Assembly: GCA_023052935.1 (NCBI GenBank)
Contig: CM041297.1
Coordinates: 98,230,484-98,294,483 of the forward strand
Direction of reading: 5' to 3'
Length of the DNA stretch: 64,000 nucleotides
Source of the DNA: Piezodorus guildinii
Taxonomy: Eukaryota > Arthropoda > Insecta > Hemiptera > Pentatomidae
Shown here piece by piece: positions 12,753-23,424 of this stretch (within the stretch, counting starts at the first letter, position 1; every line of letters begins with the position of its first letter). A program made the translations under genes and the position numbers. The notes beneath the pieces are model-generated. The model saw nothing but the letters and a program-made list of their open reading frames with translations, ran no database searches and was not told where the DNA came from.

Positions 12753-12865
12753 AATTGTGTGTTAAAGTGACTGTACCCTCAACCAACTTCTCTCATATAT
12801 ACACACAGTCAACCATTGTCACTTCATAAAAATACATTAAAGTTAAAACAAAATAATATATTTAT

Positions 12866-13170
12866 GATCAGTGAAAAAACTTAGTGTAAGGGAAAGTATT
12901 GCCACCGTTATTTTTTTTTAATTCGAGTTTTAACCTAAATACACGTTTTAGGGTCTCCTGGGTACAAATGACCAAGTCCCGCAAAAAGGTGATAGGAAGT
13001 GATGAAACGTGGATGAAACTCACTAATTGTTTTGTTAATAATATAATAGATAAATCAATAAAACACATATTTCTGTCGAAATGCAATGTAATCCTTCAAT
13101 CTTTCTACATCTCTAACTTTATTTAAAAGTTCTTAAATTGGTTTTATCAATGAAGGTAAGTAATAGTCGT
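12866..13170 (+). mobile_element. Internally deleted Fam1 derivative (~0.3 kb)
   Basis: The first ~125 bp (AAGGGAAAGTATTGCC, ACACGTTTTAGGG, CAAGTCCCGCAAAAAGG) and the last ~180 bp (the AATAATATAATAGAT block, then GAAGGTAAGT) match Fam1. The ~550 bp middle is missing, with a junction near 12988. Both ends are kept. Confidence 0.75.
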
Positions 13171-13804
13171 GAGTTTCTTTTAGTTGGTAGTGAACTAGAG
13201 ATAGACTTTACTGTTACGGTAATTATTTTTTATGAATACTATTTATATAAGTTTTTATAAAAATCACACCAAAAGATCCACAGACTTGGTATGTCAGTCG
13301 TATAATGAGCCAAGTATATTTAAAATTTCGTATATAATGAAATATTTAAAAAAAAATGGAATGTACATGGGTATAGGTATCTGACTCATGTCCATATTAA
13401 CTCACATCGAAAAACCAGTTTTGATCTTTCATGAAATATAATGCAAATTTTTTATGTTAAGAAATATAAACAAAAAAAAATCAAGTCAAATGTCAATTTT
13501 ATCATAACATGAACGGATTAAGCTTCAATCAGCTTATTTTTCATTCTAGTTTCTATCTGGAGAACGTGTTGATATTATGCGAGATATGAATACAGCCTAA
13601 GACCAAGATATGAAATATATGATTAAAAAAATATCATATATATTAAAGGTACATGTTCATAAATATTTAAATATGTATAAAACATAATAAAACTGGCTTT
13701 TTGAATTGATATCGTCATCATGACTTTTTTCAACATATACAGATCAGGTACAATTGAAAGTAAAATGAAACCCCAGGCAATGAAAGCGGAAGTGTTTAAA
13801 GACA

Positions 13805-14180
13805 TATTATACTAGACTATACCTGGAAGTGTCCGCTAATTATCACCTGGAACCCGGAACAGGTGTGCCCAGGACCTTCCTGATTGGTCGCCGATGTTGC
13901 GGGGGTGGAGTGCGAACGAAACGAACTGCGGTGTCGTACTGGAGTCGGGGTAAGGGTGAAAGGGCTCTTACGTAAGGTCACAAAGGGACAAATATTGTTT
14001 GTTGGGGCTGGTCTTAAAGGGTTGTTTATGGTGTCCAGGTAAAGGGCAAGGTACCAGTGAGACTCTATTACTAGTGAGACCTTGTACCAGTACAGGTAAG
14101 TGGGCACTTTCACTAGTTTCACCTATTCTAGTAAGATCTAAGATAGTCATGACATTCAGGACCGAAAATATTCTACCAAT
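13805..14180. other. GC-richer block with AGTGAGAC direct repeats
   Basis: Contains GGTACCAGTGAGAC and AGTGAGACCTTGTACC within 45 bp (about 14050-14092), giving both direct (AGTGAGAC) and inverted (GGTAC/GTACC) repetition. Frames of 60-101 codons overlap on both strands, none recognisable. Possibly an old repeat element. Confidence 0.3.
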
Positions 14181-14199
14181 GCAGAATCCATAGACTCAA

Positions 14200-15500
14200 T
14201 AAATCTAGAAAATCAATTAATCGTACCTCTTAAAAGACTCTAAGATGTCCATTTATGTATTTATTTTTATCAGACTACTAAAATCTTGATTAAATCAGAT
14301 ATTTTATTATAATTTCTCTAATATATATTAAGTAATCACAAATCACCTCCCATGACCTTGGTTTTCGAATTTTTATATTTCAGACTTTCTAAATAATGAC
14401 CCTGGGCTTATCAAAACCGGAAGTATTTAGCATATGGTATTTAAGCTCTGACGATTCTGTTTCCAACAAATCATATCTCAACTCAATTATTTCATGGCAT
14501 AAATTACAGTGCCAATTAAAATCACTTCTTCATACCTGATTATTTGCGTGCTTGAATTTTCTATGACGATTATGCAAAATATCACCCAATCGAGAAAATC
14601 TGAGCATACACAAACTTTCCTTATGATAAAATTATGTTTAATATTGTACCACAGACATAAATGCATCAGATATTTAAATTTGCTAAATATATGAAATATT
14701 TAGCTACCATCATCATATAATTCGTCCACATAATATGATCACACTAAAATGTACCTTGGTAAAATTTGCTTTTAAATATTGTTGGGACAAAACAGTGCAT
14801 GCCTCTTTGAAGTTCTTTTAATTTTAATTTTCTCAAAACAACACAGATATGAATATCTTGAAAGGTATTCGTTATATGTATGTCTACCTACTAAGTCTTC
14901 TTCATTGCTCAAGAAACAAATAGATTTTTCAAATGCGAAAAGATGTTCTTTAAAGAAAATTGGAGGACTTTTTTCCCCGAGTAATATATTAAAATAAAAT
15001 TTCCTTTGTTAGCGTGAACGAGTGAGTTTTTGACTATTTACCTATTTTATTGTTATTTCATATGATCTCGTTCATCAGAGCTTGTAAAATTGTTTATTTT
15101 TTTTTTCAGTAATTAATATTTATGTTTCAAAAGCTTTATTTTTCTTTATGTTTTTTAATGTCAATAAATGTAAAACGGAAGTAAAAAATAATGCAAAAGT
15201 GTATTCTTTAAATTGTATTAAGATATATCGTGTCATTATTATTATTATTTTTTTTTTTAGTTATTATAACCAAACTAACTTATTTAAATTGAAAAAAATT
15301 TATAATAATAATTTATTTCGTTGATTCGTGCTATTGTTTAACTGTTCTGTTTATCTAAGAATCATTATAATTGTTATTTATTTATTTGAACACCCTTCCT
15401 TGCATAATATGCAACACGGGTTGTGACAACGTCCAGTCGCCAGTTATAGCAAGAAGTTGACGTTGCCAACAATAATATAATTGTTATGTTAAAACATAAT
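14200..15500. other. AT-rich stretch, no gene seen
   Basis: Only short frames. About 15410-15475 is a small balanced block next to the RTE 3' end. No repeat family assigned. Confidence 0.5.
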
Positions 15501-15506
15501 TTTTTT

Positions 15507-15527
15507 CTATCTATCTATCTATCTATC
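15507..15527. repeat. (CTAT)n / (GATA)n tail of the RTE element
   Basis: About five tetranucleotide units lie directly beyond the RTE stop codon. In element orientation they are GATA repeats and mark the 3' end. They are best read as part of the element and not as an independent microsatellite. Confidence 0.85.
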
Positions 15528-15531
15528 GGCG

Positions 15532-18429
15532 CTATGGTCCTTGTAGGACCTTGGCCTCCTCAACAATCCTCCTCCATTCTGACCTGTCTTCGGCAGCTCT
15601 TCTCCATCCGCTGACTCCTAACGACCGAAGGTCCTCCTCTACGTCCTGCAGCCAACGAAGTCTAGGTCTGCCCCTGCTCCTCTTTCCACCAGGGTGTCCC
15701 TCCATCATCATTTTGGGCAGCCTCCTACTTTCCATTCTCTGTACATGCCCCAGCCATCTTATTCTGGCACTCTTGATTTTGGCAACTATATCAGGTGTTT
15801 GATACAGAGTTCTAATTTCCTCATTCGTCTTCATTCGCCAACGATCTCCTTCTTTTGTAGGACCAAAGATTTTTCTGAGAATTTTCCTTTCCCACATGTT
15901 TAGTAGTCTTTCATCATTGCGTGTTAATGTCCAGGACTCGCTTCCGTACATGACCACTGGCTGAAGGACAGTACAATATAGTCTTATCTTCAGTTCTCTG
16001 GATATATTCCTGTTCTGAAATATTTTCAGAAGAGACCAATAGCATCTATTGCCAGCTGTTATCCTTGCTTTAATTTCGTCTCTAATCTTATTGTTCTCTG
16101 TGATAACAGTGCCTAGATACTTAAACTGTGGTACTCTCTCGAACCTATATCCAGCCCCCTCGATATACCTGTTTCCTCCTTCTTCCCTGCTGATCCTCAT
16201 ATACTTAGTTTTTTTCGTATTTATGATCAGTCCTGTTCTCCTCGCAGCCACTTCGCATTCCTCGAAAGCTCCAAGTAAAGCACTGGTTGTTCTTCCGGTT
16301 ATCACAAGATCATCTGCAAACGCTAGATGTTGCGTCAGTCTGTGATAAATACATCCTCCAGGCCTTGTCCTTATTGACCTCATGACCACTTCCAATAACA
16401 AATTGAATAGGACTGGAGAAAGAGGATCGCCCTGCTTAACACCTTTCTGAATTTCAAAAGAGGTTGACATTTCACCTTGAATTTTGACAACTCCTTGACT
16501 ATTCTGCAGGGTCATCTTGATAAGCCTGATAAGCTTTAAAGGATATCCTAGGTGTTTTAGCTTTTCATAGATTACGCTTCTATTTATGCTGTCGTATGCT
16601 TGCTTGTAATCAATGAACAGATGATGTTGTTCAACATTCCATTCCCAGCATTTTTCTAACATCATCCTCATGCAAAAGATGTTGTCTATTGTAGATCTTT
16701 CAGGGCGGAATCCACACTGGTAATCGCCCAACACCTCTTCCGCTCTCTTGACAACCCGCTTCATTATCAAAGTTGACATCACCTTGTAGACTACACTAAG
16801 TAATGCAATACCTCTATAATTCCCGCAATCCAGTTTGTCTCCTGTTTTATGAATAGGCAACATAACAGCCACCTTCCACTCACTGGGCATTTCCTCCTTC
16901 GTCCATATCATCAAAATCAATTCGTATATTTCTCTATAGAGTGCCTCCCCTCCAGCTTTGATTGCTTCTGCTGGGATCCCATCAATTCCTGGCGCTTTGT
17001 TATCTTTTAAGGACATAATTACTTCTTCTACTTCTTCCGGATCTGGTGGTTCCAGCTCTACGTCCTCTTCTACTGTTCCGAGATCACAAATTGTCTCTTC
17101 ACAGTTTTCGTCTGGATTTAGCAGCTCTTTAAAGTATTCTTTCCATCTGTCGATCACTCTATTCTTGTCACCCAAGAGTAGACCTTCCTTGTCTTTGCAA
17201 AAAGATATCCGGGGTTGGAATCCTTTTCTTATGTTTTTTACTCTGCCATAGAATGACCTGCTGTTTTTGTTTTCGAAATCCTGCAGCATTGCGTCTAGAT
17301 CTTCTTTTTCCTTCTTCCTCTTTTTATACCTGCAGAGCTGCTTCACAATTTCTCTTTTCCGTTTATATTCTTCGCTGGCCTGTCTTGTCCACCTTTGAAG
17401 CATCTTTTTATGAGCTTTTAACTTCTCCTGTACCGCCATTTCACACTCATGATCGAACCAACAGTTCTTTTTCTCTCTCTTTTCCTCGCCTATCGTCTCA
17501 TCCGCCGCATTCCTTACAGCTTCACTTATTCTACTCCATTTCTTTTGCACGTCTTCTTCTATTTCAGGTGCATTGTTTTGTAGCTTTTCTTCCACTTTTC
17601 TAACATATTGCTGTTGCTTCTCAGGACTTTTCAGGTCGCCGATCTTATATATTTTCCTTGCTTTCTCTGTTTTTCCTCTTGGTTTAACAGCCAGTCTCTG
17701 TTTATATATTATCCGTACCAGATAATGATCTGTTGAGCAATCGGCACCTCTATAGCTCCTCACATCTTCTATATCACTTTGGTGCCTGCTATCGATCATT
17801 ACATGATCAATCTGGTTTTTGGTTTTTCCATCTGGCGAAACCCATGTTTCCAAGTGGATAGTTTTATGTTGAAAGGAGGTACTAGATATTTTTAGATTCT
17901 TGCTAGAGGCAAAGTCTACTGCTCTGTGTCCATTATCATTGCTATGCTTGTGTATTGTAAACTTCCCCACTCCTCTTCCGAATGTTTCTTCTCTCCCGAT
18001 TTTACCATTAAAATCTCCGAGAATAATTTTTACATCGTATTTGGGAAGTTCGTCAAACACTCTTCCTAACTGATCATAGAAGGTATCTTTATCTTCATCT
18101 GTCTTCTCTTCCGTGGGTGCATGCACACTTACCACAGATATATTAAAGAATTTTCCCTTCAATCTTAGTGTGCATATTCTTTCATTGACAGCCTTGAATC
18201 CCAGAATAGCGTGTTTTATTTTCTTATTTACCATGAAGCCAGTTCCAAATACATTTTCTTCATGCCCACTATTGATAATGACATATTCCTTCAGCTCCAT
18301 TATAGTCGGCTCTCTCTTCCACCTGATTTCTTGGAGAGCCACAACGTCGATTCTATATTTCATGAGACAGTCTTCTAGAATCTGGCTCTTTCCTATTTGT
18401 AGGAGACTACGTACATTCCACGTTCCCAA
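15532..18429 (-). CDS. RTE-type endonuclease / reverse transcriptase, 965 codons, uninterrupted
   Basis: The protein nicks target DNA and reverse-transcribes the element RNA (target-primed reverse transcription). The N-terminal apurinic-type endonuclease spans about residues 1-240, with TWNVRSL at 3-9, QEIRW at 33-37, GDFNGKIG at 138-145 and STDH at 232-235. The reverse transcriptase spans about 460-780: GFRPERS at 573-579, motif A FIDYKQAYDS at 605-614, motif B KQGDPLSPVLFN at 665-676, catalytic FADD at 704-707 and KYLG at 770-773. The C-terminal region has KILRKIFGP at 849-857 and RWLGHVQRM at 891-899, both usual in insect RTE proteins. The frame has no internal stop or frameshift. The first codon here is TTG, not ATG. 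The open frame continues upstream to a stop near 18509 without a visible in-frame ATG, and the first internal ATG is residue 23, inside the endonuclease. Translation start is therefore unresolved. Confidence 0.93.
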   Translation of the reverse strand: MGTWNVRSLLQIGKSQILEDCLMKYRIDVVALQEIRWKREPTIMELKEYVIINSGHEENVFGTGFMVNKKIKHAILGFKAVNERICTLRLKGKFFNISVVSVHAPTEEKTDEDKDTFYDQLGRVFDELPKYDVKIILGDFNGKIGREETFGRGVGKFTIHKHSNDNGHRAVDFASSKNLKISSTSFQHKTIHLETWVSPDGKTKNQIDHVMIDSRHQSDIEDVRSYRGADCSTDHYLVRIIYKQRLAVKPRGKTEKARKIYKIGDLKSPEKQQQYVRKVEEKLQNNAPEIEEDVQKKWSRISEAVRNAADETIGEEKREKKNCWFDHECEMAVQEKLKAHKKMLQRWTRQASEEYKRKREIVKQLCRYKKRKKEKEDLDAMLQDFENKNSRSFYGRVKNIRKGFQPRISFCKDKEGLLLGDKNRVIDRWKEYFKELLNPDENCEETICDLGTVEEDVELEPPDPEEVEEVIMSLKDNKAPGIDGIPAEAIKAGGEALYREIYELILMIWTKEEMPSEWKVAVMLPIHKTGDKLDCGNYRGIALLSVVYKVMSTLIMKRVVKRAEEVLGDYQCGFRPERSTIDNIFCMRMMLEKCWEWNVEQHHLFIDYKQAYDSINRSVIYEKLKHLGYPLKLIRLIKMTLQNSQGVVKIQGEMSTSFEIQKGVKQGDPLSPVLFNLLLEVVMRSIRTRPGGCIYHRLTQHLAFADDLVITGRTTSALLGAFEECEVAARRTGLIINTKKTKYMRISREEGGNRYIEGAGYRFERVPQFKYLGTVITENNKIRDEIKARITAGNRCYWSLLKIFQNRNISRELKIRLYCTVLQPVVMYGSESWTLTRNDERLLNMWERKILRKIFGPTKEGDRWRMKTNEEIRTLYQTPDIVAKIKSARIRWLGHVQRMESRRLPKMMMEGHPGGKRSRGRPRLRWLQDVEEDLRSLGVSGWRRAAEDRSEWRRIVEEAKVLQGP

Positions 18430-18672
18430 TGTTAATTTCCTGTCCTTTCCGGGTCGTTTACCATTTATCTGTCCGAATCCGAGGCTTTTTTGAGGTTTTT
18501 CAGCTTAATGTTTACACAAGTGGGGGTGCTGGCCCCACAATGTGCCCCTTTTTGTCGCCTTTTACGACTGGCAGGAGATACCCCAGGCTTATTCTGATCC
18601 GAGCCTGGACGGCGCTTTTTATTTTTTTAGGTGTACATTATTTTAGATGAAGGTCAATGTTTAAATATGAAG

Positions 18673-18925
18673 TTGAAGGCTGATAATTAACTTCACCACT
18701 ACTTTCTTTAATTACGATGTACTACGTTTCGGCTTTCATGTCATGTTCTGGTACAAGAACATTTTTATCCTATGTTGAATGGGTACTTCAGACATGAGGC
18801 TTCTGGGTGTACGTAGCCACTCACCTTAATATAAAAATTGTTCGTGCACCAGAAGATGGCATTATAGCCGAAGCGTAGTGCATCATAATTAAATAAAATA
18901 GTGGTAAAGTTAATTAACAGCCTCC
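18673..18925. repeat. Penelope-type inverted repeat, family C
   Basis: Arms of about 60 bp (18673-18733 and 18866-18925) are near inverse: both have the GGCTG.TAATTAACTT segment, the CACCACTA-like segment and a CGTTTCGGCT end. They face each other across ~130 bp. Each arm carries a hammerhead-like remnant: 18721-18752 minus and 18848-18880 plus. Box 1 reads CAGAAGA in the plus copy and box 2 reads GAAG instead of GAAA, so self-cleavage is doubtful. It lies about 50 bp beyond the RTE 5' end. Confidence 0.65.
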
Positions 18926-19439
18926 AATTTTATATTTCTTTTCTTAAATTAATACGTGTATATTTCCTATTTAAAAAGATGTTTTTCTTTATTTGTTTTA
19001 TCTATGAATCTAAAACGGAAGTAAAATGTAACGGAATAGTGGATAGCTACAGGTTATTATAATTTGTTAATGATTTTTCTTTCAATTTCATTTAGATGGC
19101 TCATATTATTATTTATTTATCTTTTTTTATCTGTAATTATTATCACGGAATGAATTTATTTATTTTTCTACTACGCTACAGTTTTATTGCCCTTGTCAAC
19201 CGTCACACGTCTACTTGTAGCCCGATATTTATTGTTTATGTTAGTAAGTTACTATTAAAGTCATGCACTTATTTAACGATTTAGTTTATCTTTCAATTAT
19301 TAAAATTTGAGATCCTTCACTAGTATTTTCTAGAAAAAAACATTCCTATCATAATGAGTCCAATGAAAGCCTGCATTTATGGAAATAAGTACCCCTATTT
19401 CCATAATTACTGACTTTCAAATATAATTTATTCCTTCGA

Positions 19440-19755
19440 ATTGCTGCTTAGTTCCCAGTTAGGCCAAGGAATGTTGAGGGATAAGGAAGATTTACTGAGG
19501 CAAATTCAAGGTTCTACCCTCAGCGTTCTCCGTAATGGAGACGTCATTAGGGTTCAAGAGAGTTCGTGTTCATACGGATGAGTGTGTACGAGGGCAATTT
19601 AGGGGTGCTTCGGTAATGAGGGAGATTAGTAGATATGTAAGGCAAATGGCTGAGATACGAAGCCACTCCTTGGCTGATAAACCAAGTGGTTGGAGCGTAT
19701 TTATAACCCGTGTTTCCAGATTCCGTCCCCTCCTGGGGTGCTCCATCTAAACAAA
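19440..19755. other. Unrecognised balanced block
   Basis: About 300 bp of balanced composition just upstream of a Fam1 copy, open on both strands for 71-88 codons. Composition alone explains this. No domain recognised. Confidence 0.25.
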
Positions 19756-19888
19756 ACACTAGATATTGTTGCTGTTTATAAAAATCTGGAGGAATGGTTA
19801 TTGGTGTAAACATTTTCGAATAAATATCTTAAACTTTTCTAAACCTCTTGAAATTTAGAAGAGCAAAGACAATAAATAAGTTATTTTT

Positions 19889-20735
19889 ACTTTCGCTTAC
19901 CCATGTATGAAATATATAGTAAGGGAGAGTATTGCGATCATGAAAATGTTCGAAGTCCAGTTTTCAACGAAAATACACGTTTTAGGGTCCCCTGATTCTT
20001 AATAGCCAAGTCCCGAAAAAGGTTCTCTGTGAGTGTGGTAGGTCTAGCCCGAAAACGAAAATACGTACAAAACTGAAATTTTATATTTAAGAAAACTGTA
20101 CGCCCGATATGTTACTGCAACTTTTTCACTAAAATCGGCTGACCGGGAGTGCTACTTTATATCATGCATTTTGCACTGTTTTATTATTTCCTCATAAATA
20201 GCTCTAACGATTTTGATTAAACTCGCTATATGGATGTAAAATTGTATAGGCTTTAATATGATTTAGGTTTTTATTCTGATTGGGATAGTCTGATAGAGCT
20301 TAAATGCTGACATTTTGAATTTTCTTCCTCTAAAGTACCTCTAATTTTGTAAATTAAAAAAAAAAAAATATGCGAATGACCCTACTAGCATTGATAAATA
20401 ACGGCTAAATATGCATGCTTTGCGAATTTGATAAAGAACTAAAGAAGAAAAGTGGAAACATATTTTTTAATGCAGTTTTTTAACACAAGAATAGTTATAT
20501 ATACGTATAATATACCGTTGGATTGTGTTAAAGATTTTAGAAAAAATATTATCTAATACACGGAATTGTAAAAATTAATGATAAGCCGATAAAACTGACT
20601 GATCGTTTTACATAAAAATGTAATAGATCATTTAATAAAACACATGTTTATATTGAAATTCAATTTAATTAATTCTTTAACGATTTATTTTTATCTCTAA
20701 ATGTATTTAAAATTCTTAAATTGATTTTTTTAGAT
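19889..20735 (+). mobile_element. Fam1 element, diverged, 3' end eroded
   Basis: The start (ACTTTCGCTTAC at 19889-19900) and the body blocks match Fam1, including the CACGTTTTAGGGTCCCCTGA stretch and the AAACTCGCTATA block. The distal inverted repeat and tail are not recognisable near 20730. The (GT)n is almost absent. The copy looks old. Confidence 0.8.
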
Positions 20736-22489
20736 GTTACAAATGAGCCATACATTAATTTAATATTATTATAAAACATTACACGCTGTTATGTACTACA
20801 TAGATGACAATCGTTATGTTAAACGTAAACAGTCCGAGGGAAAGAGTTCTGACAAAGTCTGAAATAATCCTTACATCTCAATAGTCCAGCATACCGTTTT
20901 CTCCTCATTATAAATTTATTTAAATTTAGAAAAAGAAACCCAAAATTTAAAAATCGTGTACATCACACCATTGTATATAATAACATTAAAATGCATGATG
21001 TAATAGGGTCCATTTCTGCTTCTTTACATAATCATAATATTGTATGTATATGTATGTTATGTATAGTAAATTGGGGATATAGAAAAAAAATACATTCCTT
21101 TAATGTAATGCCATAATTCCAACAAAAACACTAAACATAAAAAAGTTGATAGTTTAACATATTCATAAATTAACAATATACTTTGTAAATCTCATAGATA
21201 AGATTTGTTTTTTTTTAAGTTTTTCGCATTTGTATAATAATGGATTAGAAGACGAAATTCATTAAACTAATCTAGTGAAAACTGCACTTTTTAACTCAAA
21301 GCTTTACCAGACAATCTAATTTTAACGAAAAATGGAAATATCAGACCAATATATTAGCTATAGATTTAAAATTACAGAACATTCCTGAGACCAATGCTAA
21401 TTATAAGACAAAATGTACATAAATGTGTTAATATATAACTAATAAATAATAATTTTCGTTGTCCGATCTGTGTATTAGAGGCCTTTGGTTCGCCTACAAT
21501 ACTTTGATAAATATAACTTAATTAATTATTATTACAGTTTTCAAAAAGTCATAATAAAAATAATTTAAGTAAAAATAATTTGTATATTTCTTACCTACGA
21601 AATAACAATGTTATAAGTAAGTATATTACGTATAATCCATTAGAAAGTTATAAACATATTTATTTAATTTTATAAATATGAAAGTTGAAATCCATCTAAT
21701 TGGCACGTCACGATAACTTTTCATATTATTTTAGAACCACAATTCCTTAATTAACCATTATTTAATTTTGCCAAATATTCAATGCTTGGGCAACTATAAT
21801 AGAATCCTGAATACAATTAAAGTGAAACGTTTCAAAAACAGTTAAATTAAAGTACATTGATATAGGTTTTAAATCTATATCGTTAATAATAGTTGATTTT
21901 TTTAGATATATTACAATTCGTTTCTATATGAACATTAGTAATAGTGATATAAGATCCCATTCACACAATATAACAGTATACAATGATAAAGTCAAATTTC
22001 ATAAAATATAATATATATACAAAAAAACAAAACAACAACCTATAATAGAGATAAATACAAATAAATGAAATAAAGAAGTAATAAATACAATAAAGAAGTA
22101 ATGAATACATATAGGTGATTAGAAACAAGTATTCGAGGATAACGTATAAACTCAACTTTTAAAACGTGTATGATTAAAGTTTAAAGCTGATCTCAAATTA
22201 TTATCTCTTTTTTTTTTTTAAATACAATATATCGTAGTAATAAAGATATATAATATATACCTAATGCTAGAAAATAATACCAAATAATAATTAAAAATAA
22301 TCCTCCGATAAAACGAATAAAAACAAGTCTTAATAGTCATTTTTCTCCACATGTTACATGTTCAAATAATATCAGATTTATGTAAAACACTAAAAAACTG
22401 AACTATCATTATCATTTATATCGGAAACAAATAAAGAAACTTATAAAATAAATTTGAAATCCTAACAAGAAATAAAAATAAATGTTAAG
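20736..22489. other. AT-rich stretch, no gene seen
   Basis: Apart from the Fam2 tail near 21.9 kb, nothing is recognisable. Frames here are low complexity. Confidence 0.5.
21897..21972 (-). repeat. Retroposon 3'-tail repeat (Fam2), diverged
   Basis: GATATATTACAATTCG through CACACAATATA corresponds to the same tail in reverse complement, with roughly a fifth of positions changed by eye. Confidence 0.5.
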
Positions 22490-22800
22490 GATGAAGCTCC
22501 ACAGGTAGTTGCTTGAGTGGCCAGTAGATGCCGCTTGGAGTACTGAAGGCTGGGTCGGCAAGAAAACTCATAAAAGTTGACTTATGGCCATTTTATCGTT
22601 TTAGAGCTAGCTTCAAACAGCCTTTATAATTTCTTTTAACCACTTACATCGCAATAAAATGTTAATGTTTGTTTACATGTGTTTCTTGATGTTTATTTCG
22701 TTTTCTGATGACACCCTTCAGATTGATAGGGAAATTACCACTAGTTGATTCAAACGTATCAAAGGATTTGTACTTGAAACTAAATAGTATGAACAATGTT
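22490..22800. promoter_or_regulatory. Candidate regulatory island with a CTCF-like site
   Basis: Non-repetitive block. CCAGTAGATGCCGC at 22521-22534 matches the CTCF core CCASYAGRKGGCGS except for one position. The rest contains homeodomain-like and Fox-like words. Insulator function is inference from one site. Confidence 0.3.
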
Positions 22801-23124
22801 TGCTAAACCTTTAAGTTTTTTTGTTTTTTTTTTAAATTAAACTGTCTATGAGTTAAATCTCATTCTGTTCAATGACATATTTTATGTTTTCTGAAAAAGT
22901 AATTTGAACGATGCCCAATACTCATTTTATGAAGTGTATATACAGTTAATAGTTTGAAAGTATATTTGTCAATACATACTTAATACATCACGTCTTATTC
23001 TGATATATTTAAATTTTTTTCTATTCTCATTTTCTGTTCATACTTAACACACAGATTCTGCTTAAAACAAAATAAAAAGAAACAATGTAGACTAATTAAA
23101 AAGTTATAGTTTCTGAACAAACGG

Positions 23125-23315
23125 TCGAACGATGCTACAGTGGGAGTCCTAAATTTTGGCTATCCAGAATTAATAAGGATAGAAATCGCACAGGCACAGA
23201 CGTCACCGCTACGTTAAATTCGAAGGACGACATACTAAGAATTTTACAACCTTTAAAAATCCTTAGACTAGGACTGGATTTGACCCATATGTTACTCACT
23301 ACACCACGGGTGACT
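23125..23315 (-). mobile_element. tRNA-derived SINE, family 2, shortened
   Basis: A minus-strand copy that keeps the CACTACACCACGGGTGA head complement, the CGCACAGGCACAGACGTCA block and the CTACAGTGGGAGTCC end. Internal deletions shorten it to about 190 bp. Confidence 0.75.
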
Positions 23316-23424
23316 CATTTATCTATTTTTATTTCATACTTCCTTTTTTTTTAATTAATAGAATATGATGATTTTCGAACCTTCTTAGAATTAAATAATT
23401 AATAATATCCGATTTTAGCTTTTT

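Larger units (their letters stand above)
12396..12795. repeat. Penelope-type palindrome, family B, arms 12396-12501 and 12539-12795
   Basis: The left arm runs inward from GAGAGAAGTTGGTTGAGGG to GGGTGGTTGTG. The right arm is its reverse complement, split by a 136 bp LINE insertion at 12617-12752. The spacer is only ~37 bp. Each arm holds a hammerhead-like core, so the two ribozymes face each other. Transcripts of either strand would carry one ribozyme in sense orientation. Confidence 0.85.
15507..18620 (-). mobile_element. Near full-length RTE-clade LINE retrotransposon
   Basis: This non-LTR retrotransposon reads on the minus strand. Its 5' leader lies at about 18430-18610 and is GC-richer than the surroundings. 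One long reading frame follows, then a four-base spacer after the stop and a tail of five CTAT units as read on the plus strand ((GATA)n in element orientation) at 15507-15527. Such a very short 3' UTR ending in a tandem tetranucleotide is typical of the RTE clade. ATTTTTTT occurs at 15499-15506 and at 18621-18628 and could be an 8 bp target-site duplication, but it is low complexity. The intact frame suggests a fairly young copy. It is the best-preserved autonomous element in the window and could supply the machinery for SINEs. Element ends are inferred; the coding part is certain. Confidence 0.88.

Noticed and set aside
13805..14180. Host protein-coding exon (101-codon frame on the minus strand)
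   Set aside because: Several frames on both strands are equally open because of composition. There are no recognisable domains and no convincing splice sites.
15551..18650. Plus-strand frames of 69-126 codons opposite the RTE gene
   Set aside because: They are shadows of the real minus-strand coding frame.
22602..22616. GTTTTAGAGCTAGC, matching the first bases of a Cas9 guide-RNA scaffold
   Set aside because: Only about a dozen bases match and the remaining scaffold is absent. The context is unique eukaryotic DNA. Coincidence.
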